Assembly (NCBI RefSeq): GCF_013410035.1 | Contig: NZ_JACCBW010000002.1 | Location: forward strand, 1,301,817-1,365,816 | DNA length: 64,000 nucleotides | Source: Nocardioides cavernae | GTDB taxonomy: Bacteria; Actinomycetota; Actinomycetes; Propionibacteriales; Nocardioidaceae | Direction of reading: 5' to 3' | Part shown: in pieces, positions 32,503 to 40,945 of the stretch | Numbering within the stretch: the first letter of the stretch is position 1 | Layout of the letters: every line of letters begins with the position of its first letter | Position numbers and translations under genes: made by a program | The notes under the pieces: generated by a model | Seen by the model: only the letters and a program-made list of their open reading frames with translations | Told to the model about the DNA's origin: nothing | Databases searched by the model: none

Positions 32503-33908
32503 GCACCGACGACGTCATGGACCTCGAGGACCGCCTGCGTGCCGCCCTCGCCGCCCGCGCCGAGCTCGTACGTCCCGAGGACCTCGGCCCGGTCGCTCCG
32601 GTCGTGCCGCTGCGTCCCCGTTGGCGCTCGCCGTGGGTGCTGCTCGCCACCGCCGCGGCGGTGCTGCTCGTGCTCGGCGTCGTCCTCCAGGGGCTGGCCC
32701 CCGACCCGCGGTCCGACGACGTGGCGCCGGAGCCCGGACCCCAGGTCGAGCTCCCGCAGGACGTCGGGCGGGACTGGCAGGTGCGCAGCGACTCCAGCCC
32801 GGCGGTCCTCGACCTCGACGGGGACGGCGTCGACGAGACCGTCCGGTTCCGGGCCGAGGAGACGAAGGACTTCGACGGCCGGATCCGGCTGGAGACGACC
32901 CTCAGCACCACCGGCGAGGACGCCTACGGCGTCGCCCGGCTGTCCACGACCATCGGGACCTACGCGCGTGATCCCATCGACGCGGACGGCGACGGCGACC
33001 AGGAGCTCGTGCTGCCGTTCGACAGCATGGGCGGTCCGGGGGAGCCGTCCTACCCGATGGTCTTCGACCTGCGCGACGGCCTGCTCGTGCAGGCCGCGGT
33101 CAGCGACCCCGAGCTCCTGCTGATGGGCAACACGCCTGTCGACGGTGGCCGTACGCCGTACTACGAGCTGGTGCGCAGCCAGACCTACTGGTTCGAGGAC
33201 GGCAGCCTCTACTCCGGCCGGTCGGTCAACGCCTTCGCGGAGGGCCCCAACATGACCGCGACCCGTCCGGCCTCCATGGTCTTCGACGCGTGGCGCTGGG
33301 TGCTCGACGCGGAGGGCGTGCTGCGCCCGCAGGACGCCGGCTGCGTGGCCGAGACCCCGCGCGGGGCCATCCGGCCGTGCGAGCCCGGCGCTCGGGACGC
33401 CCTGCCCGTGCTCGGCCCCGAGGCCACCGAGTTCTTCGGGCCGGGCGAGGAGTTCCGGTGGACCGAGGGCTACCGCTACGTCGCGCGCCTCGAGCAGCAG
33501 GGGGAGCCGACGCTGGTCGTGCAGGGGGGCGACGGCCGTACGCTCGAGCACCCGATCGACGTCGCCGACCCGCGGGTCATGACGACCCAGCCGACGCGGA
33601 TCTTCTACGACGGTGCGTCCGTCGTCGTCCGGTCGGCCACCGACCCGGCGGTCTTCCAGGTGCTCGCGCAGGACGGCGACGCGCTGCGGGAGCTGGCGCC
33701 CGTCGGCGACGTCCCGCTGACGACGGACGCGTCGCACCGCACGTGGCTGACCACCGACGGCGCCCTCGTCACGGTCGTGGCGGAGGACGACGCCAGGTGG
33801 CGGGCGTACTTCTGGGCGATGGTGTCCTCCACCGAGATGGTGGCACTGCCCGCCGGCGAGGTGTGCTTCGCCGACGTCACCGACACGTCGACCGCACGGG
33901 ACTGCTGA
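32499..33908 (+). CDS. Single-pass membrane protein with Asp-rich loops, sigma partner
   Basis: The 469-residue protein has a short cytoplasmic N-terminus (about 45 residues), one transmembrane helix (WVLLATAAAVLLVLGVVLQGL) and a 400-residue extracellular part. DLDGDGVDE and DADGDGDQE are calcium-type Asp loops like those in FG-GAP or dockerin repeats. There is no zinc anti-sigma motif. Its place after the sigma gene suggests that it controls the sigma factor by its N-terminal segment. Confidence 0.75.
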   Translation: MSTDDVMDLEDRLRAALAARAELVRPEDLGPVAPVVPLRPRWRSPWVLLATAAAVLLVLGVVLQGLAPDPRSDDVAPEPGPQVELPQDVGRDWQVRSDSSPAVLDLDGDGVDETVRFRAEETKDFDGRIRLETTLSTTGEDAYGVARLSTTIGTYARDPIDADGDGDQELVLPFDSMGGPGEPSYPMVFDLRDGLLVQAAVSDPELLLMGNTPVDGGRTPYYELVRSQTYWFEDGSLYSGRSVNAFAEGPNMTATRPASMVFDAWRWVLDAEGVLRPQDAGCVAETPRGAIRPCEPGARDALPVLGPEATEFFGPGEEFRWTEGYRYVARLEQQGEPTLVVQGGDGRTLEHPIDVADPRVMTTQPTRIFYDGASVVVRSATDPAVFQVLAQDGDALRELAPVGDVPLTTDASHRTWLTTDGALVTVVAEDDARWRAYFWAMVSSTEMVALPAGEVCFADVTDTSTARDC

Positions 33909-33922
33909 GCCGGTCGCGCCCG

Positions 33923-34411
33923 TCAGAAGCGCTTGCGGAAGGCCAGCAGCGCGACGCCCGGCACCGGCGACCAGTCCCGCGCGGGGTCGCGCTCGTAGCC
34001 CAGGCGGGCGTAGACCCGGTGGGCCGACGTCATCGTCGCCAGTGACGACAGGGCCATCCCGGTCGCGCCGTGCTCGCGGGCGCGCTCCTCGCACAGCCGG
34101 GCGAGCGCCGTCCCGGCGCCGGCGCCCTGCGCGGCCGGGTCGACCGCGAGCATCCGGAACTCGCCCTCGTCCGCGCGGGCGATCTCGCGCCACGGCGATC
34201 CCGGCGGGCAGAAGGTGACCAGCCCCGCGACCCGGTCGCCGTCGACCGCGACCCAGACCTCCGCCTGCGCGTCGCGGGTCGCCACGTCGTGGAGCCGGGC
34301 GGCGTAGTCGTCCTCAGCGCCGGTCAGGAACGGCTCGTAGGCCGCCACGCACACGTCGCCGGCGGCGGCGTGCTCGTCGGGGCGGATGCGCCGCAGCTCC
34401 ACGGGTGCCAC
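33923..34411 (-). CDS. GNAT family N-acetyltransferase
   Basis: The 162-residue protein has the GNAT acetyl-CoA site FRMLAVDPAAQGAGAGTALARL (QxxGxG/A, in parts) and the final strand pattern HRVYARLGYERD. The substrate is unknown. Its GTG start follows directly after the stop of the TPP enzyme gene, so they form an operon. It converges with the sigma partner gene. Confidence 0.85.
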   Translation of the reverse strand: MAPVELRRIRPDEHAAAGDVCVAAYEPFLTGAEDDYAARLHDVATRDAQAEVWVAVDGDRVAGLVTFCPPGSPWREIARADEGEFRMLAVDPAAQGAGAGTALARLCEERAREHGATGMALSSLATMTSAHRVYARLGYERDPARDWSPVPGVALLAFRKRF

Positions 34412-36121
34412 TCAGATGCCGAACGTGTTGCGGGGGTAGGCCGCCTCCACGTCGGTGATCACGTTGACGAGGTAGGGCACGCCAGCGGCGTAGGCGCGGT
34501 CGAGGGCGGGCCCGATCTGCCTCGGGTCGGTCACCGTCTCACCGGCTCCGCCGAGCGCGGAGACGACCTGGTCGTACGGCGTGCGCTGGGCCAGGTCGGC
34601 GACCACGTCGTAGCCGTACAGCATCTGCATCGGGCCCTTCTCCAGGCCCCACGCGGAGTTGTTGCCCATGACCATCACGACCGGGAGGTCGTGGCGGACG
34701 AGGGTGTCGACGTCCATCAGCGAGAAGCCGGCGGCGCCGTCGCCGAGCAGCAGGGTCACCTGGGCGCTCGGACGCGCCAGCCGCGCGGCGATGGCTGCGC
34801 CGAGGCCCGCGCCGAGGCAGCCGTAGGGGCCGGGGTCGAGCCAGCCGCCGGGACGCTGCGGCTCGACGTACTTCCCGGCGAACGACACGAAGTCGCCGCC
34901 GTCGCCGATCACGACGGAGTCGTCCGCGAGGCGCGGCACGAGCTCGCCGTAGATGCGGGCGGGGTGGATCGGGTCGGCCTCGGCCGTGAGCAGCTCGGCG
35001 TCGCGCGCGGCGGCGGCTCGCACGAGGTCGGCCAACCGGTCGGACCAGTCGGACCAGTCGGGCTTGTCGCCCGACTCGATGGCCGCCTGCAGGCCGTCGA
35101 GGATCGTCGTGAGGTCTCCGGACACCGAGCCGGCGAGGTCGGCGTGCGCGGCCACCTGGGCGGGGGAGTCGGCGACGTGCACGACCCGCGCCGGCGTCGC
35201 GCCGTCCTTGCCGCCGAACACGCCGTAGCCGAGCCGGAAGTCCAGCGGGGTCCCGACGACCACCACGAGGTCGGCGCCGGACAGCGCGGCCCCGCGGGCC
35301 TTCGTGACCAGCGAGCGGTGCCCGCCGGGGATCAGGCCGCGGCCCATGCCGTTGGTCAGGGTCGGGATGCCGAGGTCCTCGACGAGGCGCAGCGCGGCTG
35401 CCTCCGCGTGGTCGGCCCAGACGTCGGTGCCCAGGACGAGGACCGGTCGCTCGGCGTCGGCGAGCAGGCGCGCGACGGCCTCGATCGCGTCCGGGTCCGG
35501 CTCGACGCGGGTGCCCTCCCCGGAGCCCACGGTGCCGGTCGAGGAGTTGAAGAACTCGTCCATCGGGACGTCGACGAAGACCGGGCCGCGGTGGCTCGAG
35601 CGGGCCAGCGTGAACGCCTCGTCCATGCCGGACGCCACCTCCCCGGCGGTCATCAGGGTCCTTGCGGACTTCGCGACGGGGGCGATGAGGGGTGGCTGGT
35701 CGAGCTCCTGGAGCGAGCCGGATCCCCAGCGGTTCTGCGGGGCGCGCCCGCCGACGACGACCATCGGCGACCCGGCGAACTGGGCCTGGGCGATCGCGCT
35801 GATCCCGTTGGTGACGCCCGGGCCGGCGGTGAGCACGGCAAGGCCGGGGACGCGGGTGAGCTTGCCGGTCGCCTCGGCGGCGAACGCGGCGGTCTGCTCG
35901 TGGCGTACGTCGAGCAGCCGCATCTGCGGCGGCTCGCCCTCCTGGTTGAGCTTGACCGCGCCGTCGTACATCGGGAAGACGTGGGCGCCGGACAGGGTGA
36001 ACATCGTCTCCACGCCGTGCGCGCGGGCCACGTGGACGGCCAGCTCGCCGCTGTGGCCGCTGATCTCCCCGGTGCTGTCCCCGGCGGCGCCTGCGGCGCT
36101 CTCGCCTGTGATCTCGCTCAT
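34412..36121 (-). CDS. Thiamine pyrophosphate enzyme, acetolactate synthase-like (IlvG type)
   Basis: The 569-residue protein has the cofactor-activating Glu in RHEQTAAF, and the TPP motif GDGAAGFSLMDVDTL ... GNNSAWGLEKGPMQMLYGYDV, which matches the actinobacterial IlvG branch rather than the biosynthetic IlvB. It may instead act as a 2-hydroxyacyl-CoA lyase or related decarboxylase; no small regulatory subunit is nearby. A TAACCT box lies 6 nt before the ATG and overlaps the stop codon of the upstream gene. Confidence 0.82.
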   Translation of the reverse strand: MSEITGESAAGAAGDSTGEISGHSGELAVHVARAHGVETMFTLSGAHVFPMYDGAVKLNQEGEPPQMRLLDVRHEQTAAFAAEATGKLTRVPGLAVLTAGPGVTNGISAIAQAQFAGSPMVVVGGRAPQNRWGSGSLQELDQPPLIAPVAKSARTLMTAGEVASGMDEAFTLARSSHRGPVFVDVPMDEFFNSSTGTVGSGEGTRVEPDPDAIEAVARLLADAERPVLVLGTDVWADHAEAAALRLVEDLGIPTLTNGMGRGLIPGGHRSLVTKARGAALSGADLVVVVGTPLDFRLGYGVFGGKDGATPARVVHVADSPAQVAAHADLAGSVSGDLTTILDGLQAAIESGDKPDWSDWSDRLADLVRAAAARDAELLTAEADPIHPARIYGELVPRLADDSVVIGDGGDFVSFAGKYVEPQRPGGWLDPGPYGCLGAGLGAAIAARLARPSAQVTLLLGDGAAGFSLMDVDTLVRHDLPVVMVMGNNSAWGLEKGPMQMLYGYDVVADLAQRTPYDQVVSALGGAGETVTDPRQIGPALDRAYAAGVPYLVNVITDVEAAYPRNTFGI

Positions 36122-36127
36122 GCCCGC

Positions 36128-36133
36128 AGGTTA
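36128..36133 (-). promoter_or_regulatory. -10 box of the TPP enzyme gene
   Basis: TAACCT on the minus strand, 6 nt before the ATG. Its first three bases are the TAA stop codon of the upstream DUF2785 gene. Confidence 0.55.
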
Positions 36134-36994
36134 GCCGGTGCCTACTCGCAGGTAGGGAGCGTTGGTCATCCGGAGCGCCTCGATCACGACCAGCAGCAGG
36201 TCGGGACGGACCGTCGGTGGCTCGGGGGCGAGCGAGAGGTGCACGAAGAGCGCGCGCAGGAACGCCTGCGCCGCCGCGGTGGGTGCGAACGGATCGTGGT
36301 CGACCGGGCCGCCGAAGGGGTTGCCGGCCGCCCCGATGCGGTGGACCCAGGGCTCCAGCACCTCGGTCCCGAGGGTGTTGCGGCGCAGGATGCGCATGGC
36401 GGCCGCGGCCATCCGGTCCGGCTCTCCCGAGGCGAGCGGCGCCTCGGCCGGCTGCTGGAGCAGCCGCTCGGCCAGCACGTCGAGGAGCACGGCGTGCTCC
36501 GGGCCGGCGAGGTGGGGGGACTCGCCGAGTGCGCCGATCGTGTCGGCGCCGTGGGCGATGGCGTGCGCCCAGCCCTTGCCGGGGACGAAACCACGGGTGT
36601 CGGCCTCGCTCAGGAACCAGACAGCGATCCGGTCGCCCCAGTCGAGGACCTTGGCGGCGGGGACGAGGTGGTGCTCGTTGGTGCGCTCGAGGCACTCGGC
36701 GACGACGAGCGCGCTGAAGCTGCGCCGGAAGACGGTGTCGGTGCCCGACTCGCCGAGCCCGACCGACAGGCCGGCCGCCATGCCGTCGCCGAGCCCGACG
36801 AGGAGGTCGTCGTAGACGCCCTTGTCGATCCACGTCGCCAGCGCGGGGTAGGCGGTGCCGTCGCGCACCTCGGGCTGCGTCGAGCCCAGCATGGCGGTGA
36901 GCTCGGCCGTCAGGTCGTCCAGCGGCCGGTCCGACGGGACCTCGAACCCGGCTGCCTGCACCTGGTCCCAGTAGCCGATCGACATGCGCCCCAT
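36131..36994 (-). CDS. DUF2785 domain-containing protein
   Basis: The 287-residue protein has the DUF2785 signature RGFVPGKGWAHAIAHGADTIGAL (in parts), a helical repeat-like protein with conserved His and Asp. No function is established. GGAGG lies 8 nt upstream of the first ATG; a second ATG three codons later is an alternative. Confidence 0.75.
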   Translation of the reverse strand: MGRMSIGYWDQVQAAGFEVPSDRPLDDLTAELTAMLGSTQPEVRDGTAYPALATWIDKGVYDDLLVGLGDGMAAGLSVGLGESGTDTVFRRSFSALVVAECLERTNEHHLVPAAKVLDWGDRIAVWFLSEADTRGFVPGKGWAHAIAHGADTIGALGESPHLAGPEHAVLLDVLAERLLQQPAEAPLASGEPDRMAAAAMRILRRNTLGTEVLEPWVHRIGAAGNPFGGPVDHDPFAPTAAAQAFLRALFVHLSLAPEPPTVRPDLLLVVIEALRMTNAPYLRVGTG

Positions 36995-37026
36995 CCTGCC
37001 AGCCTCCGGCGACAGACCCCCAGCCC

Positions 37027-37070
37027 GGTCCGTCCCCGGTCCGTCCCCGGTCCGTCCCCGGTCCGTCCCC
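37027..37070. repeat. Four tandem copies of an 11-bp unit
   Basis: GGTCCGTCCCC is repeated four times without change, in the 103-base divergent gap between the DUF2785 gene and pdtaS, just upstream of the pdtaS promoter. Copy number could vary between strains and alter promoter spacing. Confidence 0.85.
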
Positions 37071-37085
37071 GTCCGGGTGGCGTCC

Positions 37086-37091
37086 TAGGCT
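37086..37091 (+). promoter_or_regulatory. -10 box of pdtaS, leaderless
   Basis: TAGGCT, 6 nt before the GTG at 37098. Confidence 0.55.
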
Positions 37092-37097
37092 GACCGC

Positions 37098-38567
37098 GTG
37101 CCGTCCCTCCACGAGCTCGTGCGAGCCCACACCGACCTCGTCGAGGACGACGTGTCGTGGCTCCAGCTGCTCATGGCGGACTGGCAGATCCTCGCCGACC
37201 TGTCCTTCGCGGACCTCGTCCTCTGGCTGCCCGACCGGGAGGGCAAGGGCTACTGGGCGGGCGGCCAGATGCGCCCCACCACCGGACCCACGGCGCTGGT
37301 CGACGACGTGCTGGGCACCTTCATCCCGACCGGGCGCCGCCGGATGCTCGACGAGGCGTTCGCGACCGGGCGGCTCGTCCGCGAAGGCGACCCCGAGTGG
37401 CGCGACGACGTGCCGGTGCGGGTCGAGGTGATCCCGGTGCGACGCGACGGCCGGGTGATCGCGACCATCGCGCGCAACACCAACCTCCTCGGCGTACGCA
37501 CCCCGAGCCGCCTCGAGCTCAGCTACCTCCAGACGGCAGCCGAGCTCACCCAGATGATCGCCGCCGGCCACTTCCCGCTCTCCGACCAGCGCAGCGACCA
37601 CGCCGACTCGCCGCGGGTGGGGGACGGGTTCGTCCGCCTCGACCCCGCCGGGCGGGTGGTGTACGCCAGCCCCAACGGGCTGTCGGCCTACCGCCGCCTC
37701 GGCCTGCAGGGCGACCTGGCCGGGCTCCTGCTCACCGAGCTCACCCGCGACCTGGTGCCGGCCCGCAAGCGACCGGACGAGGAGACGCTCAGCGCCGTCC
37801 TCGGCGGGCGCGACGGACGCGCGACCGAGGTCGGGACCGACGAGGTGACCCTCATCGTCCGGAGCATCCCCCTGCGCCCGCAGGGCGACCGCAGCGGGGC
37901 GCTGCTGCTGGTGCGTGACGTCACCGAGCTGCGCAGGCGCGACCGCGAGCTGGTCACCAAGGACGTCACGATCCGCGAGATCCACCACCGGGTGAAGAAC
38001 AACCTGCAGACCGTCGCGGCGCTCCTGCGCCTGCAGGCGCGTCGCACCACCGCCGAGGACGCCAAGGCAGCGCTCGAGGAGGCCGTGCGCCGCGTCGGTT
38101 CGATCGCGATCGTGCACGAGACACTGAGCCACGCCGTCGAGGAGACCGTCGACTTCGACGAGATCGCCGACCGGCTCGGCTCGATGGTCGTCGACGTCAG
38201 TGGCGTCGAGGTGCCGGTGCGTGTCGTGCGCGAGGGCTCGTTCGGCAAGCTCTCGTCGGAGGCGGCGACGCCGCTGGCCATGGTGCTGACCGAGCTGCTG
38301 CAGAACGCGGTCGAGCACGGGTACGCCGGCGCGTCCGGCCCGGCGCAGGGCCGGGTCGTCGTCACCGCGCGCCGCATCGTCGGGCGGCTGCACGTCGTCG
38401 TCGAGGACGACGGTCGTGGGCTGCCCGACGGCTTCGACGTGGACGCCTCGACCCAGCTGGGCCTGTCGATCGTGCGCACGCTCGTCGAGTCCGAGCTGGG
38501 CGGCGTGCTGGAGATCGGCCCCGGGAGCCGGGGCACCCGCGTCCAGGCGGACGTACCCCTGGACTGA
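37098..38567 (+). CDS. pdtaS: Cytoplasmic sensor histidine kinase PdtaS
   Basis: The 489-residue protein has a GAF-like domain (about 1-150), a PAS domain (about 175-280), a HisKA_2 helix with the phosphorylated His in EIHHRVKNNLQTVAALL, and a HATPase domain (TELLQNAVEHG, VEDDGRGLP). It has no transmembrane helix. This matches mycobacterial PdtaS (Rv3220c), which signals to the RNA-binding antiterminator PdtaR; PdtaR is not in the window. It is next to whiB1 as in mycobacteria. The GTG start lies 6 nt after a TAGGCT box. Confidence 0.9.
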   Translation: MPSLHELVRAHTDLVEDDVSWLQLLMADWQILADLSFADLVLWLPDREGKGYWAGGQMRPTTGPTALVDDVLGTFIPTGRRRMLDEAFATGRLVREGDPEWRDDVPVRVEVIPVRRDGRVIATIARNTNLLGVRTPSRLELSYLQTAAELTQMIAAGHFPLSDQRSDHADSPRVGDGFVRLDPAGRVVYASPNGLSAYRRLGLQGDLAGLLLTELTRDLVPARKRPDEETLSAVLGGRDGRATEVGTDEVTLIVRSIPLRPQGDRSGALLLVRDVTELRRRDRELVTKDVTIREIHHRVKNNLQTVAALLRLQARRTTAEDAKAALEEAVRRVGSIAIVHETLSHAVEETVDFDEIADRLGSMVVDVSGVEVPVRVVREGSFGKLSSEAATPLAMVLTELLQNAVEHGYAGASGPAQGRVVVTARRIVGRLHVVVEDDGRGLPDGFDVDASTQLGLSIVRTLVESELGGVLEIGPGSRGTRVQADVPLD

Positions 38568-38608
38568 GTCCTGCCGGGACCGCTGTGGACCGAGCCTCGT
38601 GGGGAGGC

Positions 38609-38860
38609 TCAGGCGGTGCGGATGCGGGCCCGGGCGTTGCGGCGCTTCAGCGCGCGACGCTCGTCCTCGCTGAGGCCTCCCCAGACTCCGTGGTCCTGGC
38701 CGGCCTCGAGGGCCCAGGCGAGGCACTGCTCGCGCACCTCGCAGCGTCGGCACACCTGCTTGGCCTCCTCGATCTGGAGGATCGCGGGTCCGGTGTTGCC
38801 GATCGGGAAGAACAGCTCGGGGTCCTCGTCGAGGCAGGCAGAGCGACTGCGCCAATCCAT
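38609..38860 (-). CDS. whiB1: WhiB1-type iron-sulphur transcription factor
   Basis: The 83-residue protein begins MDWRSRSACLDEDPELFFP and has four cluster-binding cysteines at C9, C37, C40 and C46, identical in spacing to WhiB1, followed by the GVWGGLSEDERRALKRR turn and basic tail. WhiB1 carries a nitric-oxide-sensitive 4Fe-4S cluster and binds the main sigma factor. I chose the ATG by the family start; a GTG ten codons upstream is possible. Confidence 0.9.
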   Translation of the reverse strand: MDWRSRSACLDEDPELFFPIGNTGPAILQIEEAKQVCRRCEVREQCLAWALEAGQDHGVWGGLSEDERRALKRRNARARIRTA

Positions 38861-39020
38861 GGGTGGGGGAATCCCTCTTTCTCGATTCACAGGCAGGTGC
38901 TGTTGTCGGACGTTCAGCTGGGCCCGGGCGCACGCCGATGATCACCGACGTGGGCAGCGTCCAGACTCGCAAGACTTGAACGTTCACACAACCCCCCACG
39001 GTGGTCGTGTCCGTCACAAC

Positions 39021-39026
39021 TACTGT
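39021..39026 (+). promoter_or_regulatory. -10 box of the membrane protein gene at 39033
   Basis: TACTGT, 6 nt before the GTG. A perfect 10-bp palindrome TGAACGTTCA lies 35 bp upstream at 38977-38986 in the region shared with whiB1. Confidence 0.5.
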
Positions 39027-39032
39027 TGCCCA

Positions 39033-39449
39033 GTGCCCGTTACGCCCCCGGACGTCCCCCCTGGTCCAGACGCCACCCCACCCCCGCCGCTCGTCGTCGC
39101 CGCCTCCCTGGTGGGCGTGGAGGCGTGCGCGCTGCTCGCGCTGGGCCTGCTCGAGGTGGTCAACCTCCGCGCGATCCGTCTCACCATGGGCGTCACCACG
39201 ACGCTGTTCTTCCTCGCCGCCGCAGCCGGCCTCGCCTGGTGCGCCTGGTCACTGTGGCGGATGCGTCGCTGGGCGCGCGGTCCGGTGGTGATGGCGCAGC
39301 TCATCCAGCTCGGGCTCGCGTGGAACTTCCGCGACGTGTGGAGCGTCGTGCTCCCGCTGGCCCTCGCGGCGTCCGCGCTGGTCGTGGTCGCCGGCCTGCT
39401 GCACCCCGCGACCACACAGGTGCTGGAGGAGCAGGACACCGTCTCCTGA
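39033..39449 (+). CDS. Four-helix membrane protein, unknown
   Basis: The 138-residue protein has a Pro-rich N-terminus (TPPDVPPGPDATPPPP) and four hydrophobic helices. It is a typical small conserved actinobacterial membrane protein without known function. The GTG start is set by the leaderless promoter upstream. It converges with the sigma factor gene, 10 bases apart. Confidence 0.72.
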   Translation: MPVTPPDVPPGPDATPPPPLVVAASLVGVEACALLALGLLEVVNLRAIRLTMGVTTTLFFLAAAAGLAWCAWSLWRMRRWARGPVVMAQLIQLGLAWNFRDVWSVVLPLALAASALVVVAGLLHPATTQVLEEQDTVS

Positions 39450-39459
39450 GCAGACCTGT

Positions 39460-40311
39460 TCAGTCCTGCTCGAGCGAGGTGCGCAGCTGGGCGAGCGTGC
39501 GGGTCAGCAGCCGTGAGACGTGCATCTGGGACACGCCGATCTCCTCGGCGATCTGGGACTGCGTCATGTTCTTGAAGAAGCGCAGCAGCAGGATGCGCTT
39601 CTCCCGCTCACCCAGGCCCTCGAGCAGCGGCTTGATCGACTCGCGGATCTCGACGTGCTCGATGTTGGCGTCCTCGACGCCCAGGGTCGCGAGCATCGCC
39701 GGCGGACCCTCGTCGTTGTCGTCGGAGGCGTCGAGCGACAGCGTCGCGTAGGCGTGGGAGGACTCGATGCCCTCCATGATCTCCTCGACCGTGCACCCGA
39801 TGACCTCGGCGAGCTCACGCGGCGTGGGGGAGCGGCCCAGCTTCTGGGTCAGCTCCCCGGTCGCCCCGCCGATCTGCATCCGGAGCTCCTGCAGGCGGCG
39901 TGGGACCCGGATCGCCCAGCCCTTGTCGCGGAAGTGCCGCTTGATCTCGCCGATGACCGTCGGCGTCGCGTAGGTGGAGAACTCCACCCCGCGGTCGGTC
40001 TCGAAGCGGTCGACCGCCTTGATCAGGCCGATCGTCCCGACCTGAACGAGGTCCTCGAACGGCTCCCCGCGGTTGCGGAAGCGCCGCGCGCAGTGCTCGA
40101 CCAGCGACAGGTGCAGGTGCACCAGGTCGTCGCGCGCCACCGACCGTGCGGCGGCGCTCGCGTCCTCGTCGCGGAGGATCGTGAACAGCTCGGCGCTGCG
40201 CGCGCGTACGTGGTCGAGGCCGGTGAGCACGACGTCGTCGTCGAGCCCCCGGTCCGCGACGGCCTCAGCAGCCACCATGTCGTCCCCCGTGTCCCCCGTC
40301 GGATGGCTCAT
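39460..40311 (-). CDS. RNA polymerase sigma factor, SigB/SigF/SigG family
   Basis: The 283-residue protein has regions 2 (FEDLVQVGTIGLIKAVDRFETDRGVEFSTYA, in parts), 3 and 4 (RILLLRFFKNMTQSQIAEEIGVSQMHVSRLL, in parts) of a general stress/sporulation sigma factor. Its gene follows the RsbW-like gene, in the order known for usfX-sigF. I used the ATG at 40311, two bases after the rsbW stop; a GTG at 40326 would overlap it. Confidence 0.9.
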   Translation of the reverse strand: MSHPTGDTGDDMVAAEAVADRGLDDDVVLTGLDHVRARSAELFTILRDEDASAAARSVARDDLVHLHLSLVEHCARRFRNRGEPFEDLVQVGTIGLIKAVDRFETDRGVEFSTYATPTVIGEIKRHFRDKGWAIRVPRRLQELRMQIGGATGELTQKLGRSPTPRELAEVIGCTVEEIMEGIESSHAYATLSLDASDDNDEGPPAMLATLGVEDANIEHVEIRESIKPLLEGLGEREKRILLLRFFKNMTQSQIAEEIGVSQMHVSRLLTRTLAQLRTSLEQD

Positions 40312-40312
40312 G

Positions 40313-40729
40313 TCAGAGCTCGGCACCCGTCAATCCCGCAGCGACCGCCGACGTCACCGTGAAGCGGACGCGGAAGCGCCCACCCTCGGATCCGGCCGAC
40401 GCGTCCTGCGCCATCGTGTCGAGCACCTGCCAGGCGAAGCTCTCGGTGTCGAGCGGGGGGTTGTCGATCGCCTCGGTCTCGAGCTCGACGGTCATCGAGC
40501 CGCGACCGAACCAGAAGCAGGCGACCAGGTCGGTGCCGGGGTCGGCCTCGGGGATGGCCAGTGCGCTCGCCTCGCCGATCGCGATGCGCAGGTCCTCGAT
40601 GTCGTCGATGGTGAAGTCGAGCCGGGCGGCCAGGCCGGCGGCCGTCGTGCGCACGATCGTGGCGAAGGCGCCCTCCGCGGGAAGCCGGAGCTCGACGTCG
40701 GCGCGGGCGCCCCCCGTGTTCTCTGCCAT
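40313..40729 (-). CDS. rsbW: Anti-sigma factor, RsbW/UsfX type HATPase
   Basis: The 138-residue protein has a compact HATPase fold: FTIDDIEDLRIAIGEASALAI carries the N-box region and the last part forms the beta sheet. It would bind and inhibit the neighbouring sigma factor and be released by an anti-anti-sigma factor, which is not seen nearby. A GTG at 40771 would add 14 residues. Confidence 0.82.
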   Translation of the reverse strand: MAENTGGARADVELRLPAEGAFATIVRTTAAGLAARLDFTIDDIEDLRIAIGEASALAIPEADPGTDLVACFWFGRGSMTVELETEAIDNPPLDTESFAWQVLDTMAQDASAGSEGGRFRVRFTVTSAVAAGLTGAEL

Positions 40730-40820
40730 CTGCGTCCGTGTCCCGTCCTCGTGGCTGGTCTGCTGCGCCACACCCTAACCGGAGGGGGCGGCGGTCGAGC
40801 GTGATCGGGGTGGGACGCGA

Positions 40821-40852
40821 AGGACCCGCCACCCACATGGGTGACGGGTCCT
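40821..40852 (-). terminator. Terminator of sodN
   Basis: AGGACCCG/CGGGTCCT, one mismatch, then CACCCA/TGGGTG form a 14-bp stem with a 2-nt tip. It lies 94 bases after the sodN stop on the minus strand. The 216-base gap upstream of rsbW holds nothing else of note. Confidence 0.7.
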
Positions 40853-40945
40853 CTCACTGGACTGACGAAGCGGGCTGGGCTTCGAACACGAAGCAGCAAG
40901 CTGCTCGGAAGAAGGTCCGAGCAGTCGCGACTCCGTCGCGTCTGC

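Noticed and set aside
34070..37093. Very long open frame on the plus strand opposite the TPP enzyme and DUF2785 genes
   Set aside because: It is antisense to two recognisable genes and its product is a Val/Gly/Arg-rich string without known motifs; high GC keeps such frames open.
38866..38904. Possible SigR promoter near whiB1 (GGAAT then GTT)
   Set aside because: The spacing is 29 nt, not 18, and it points away from whiB1.
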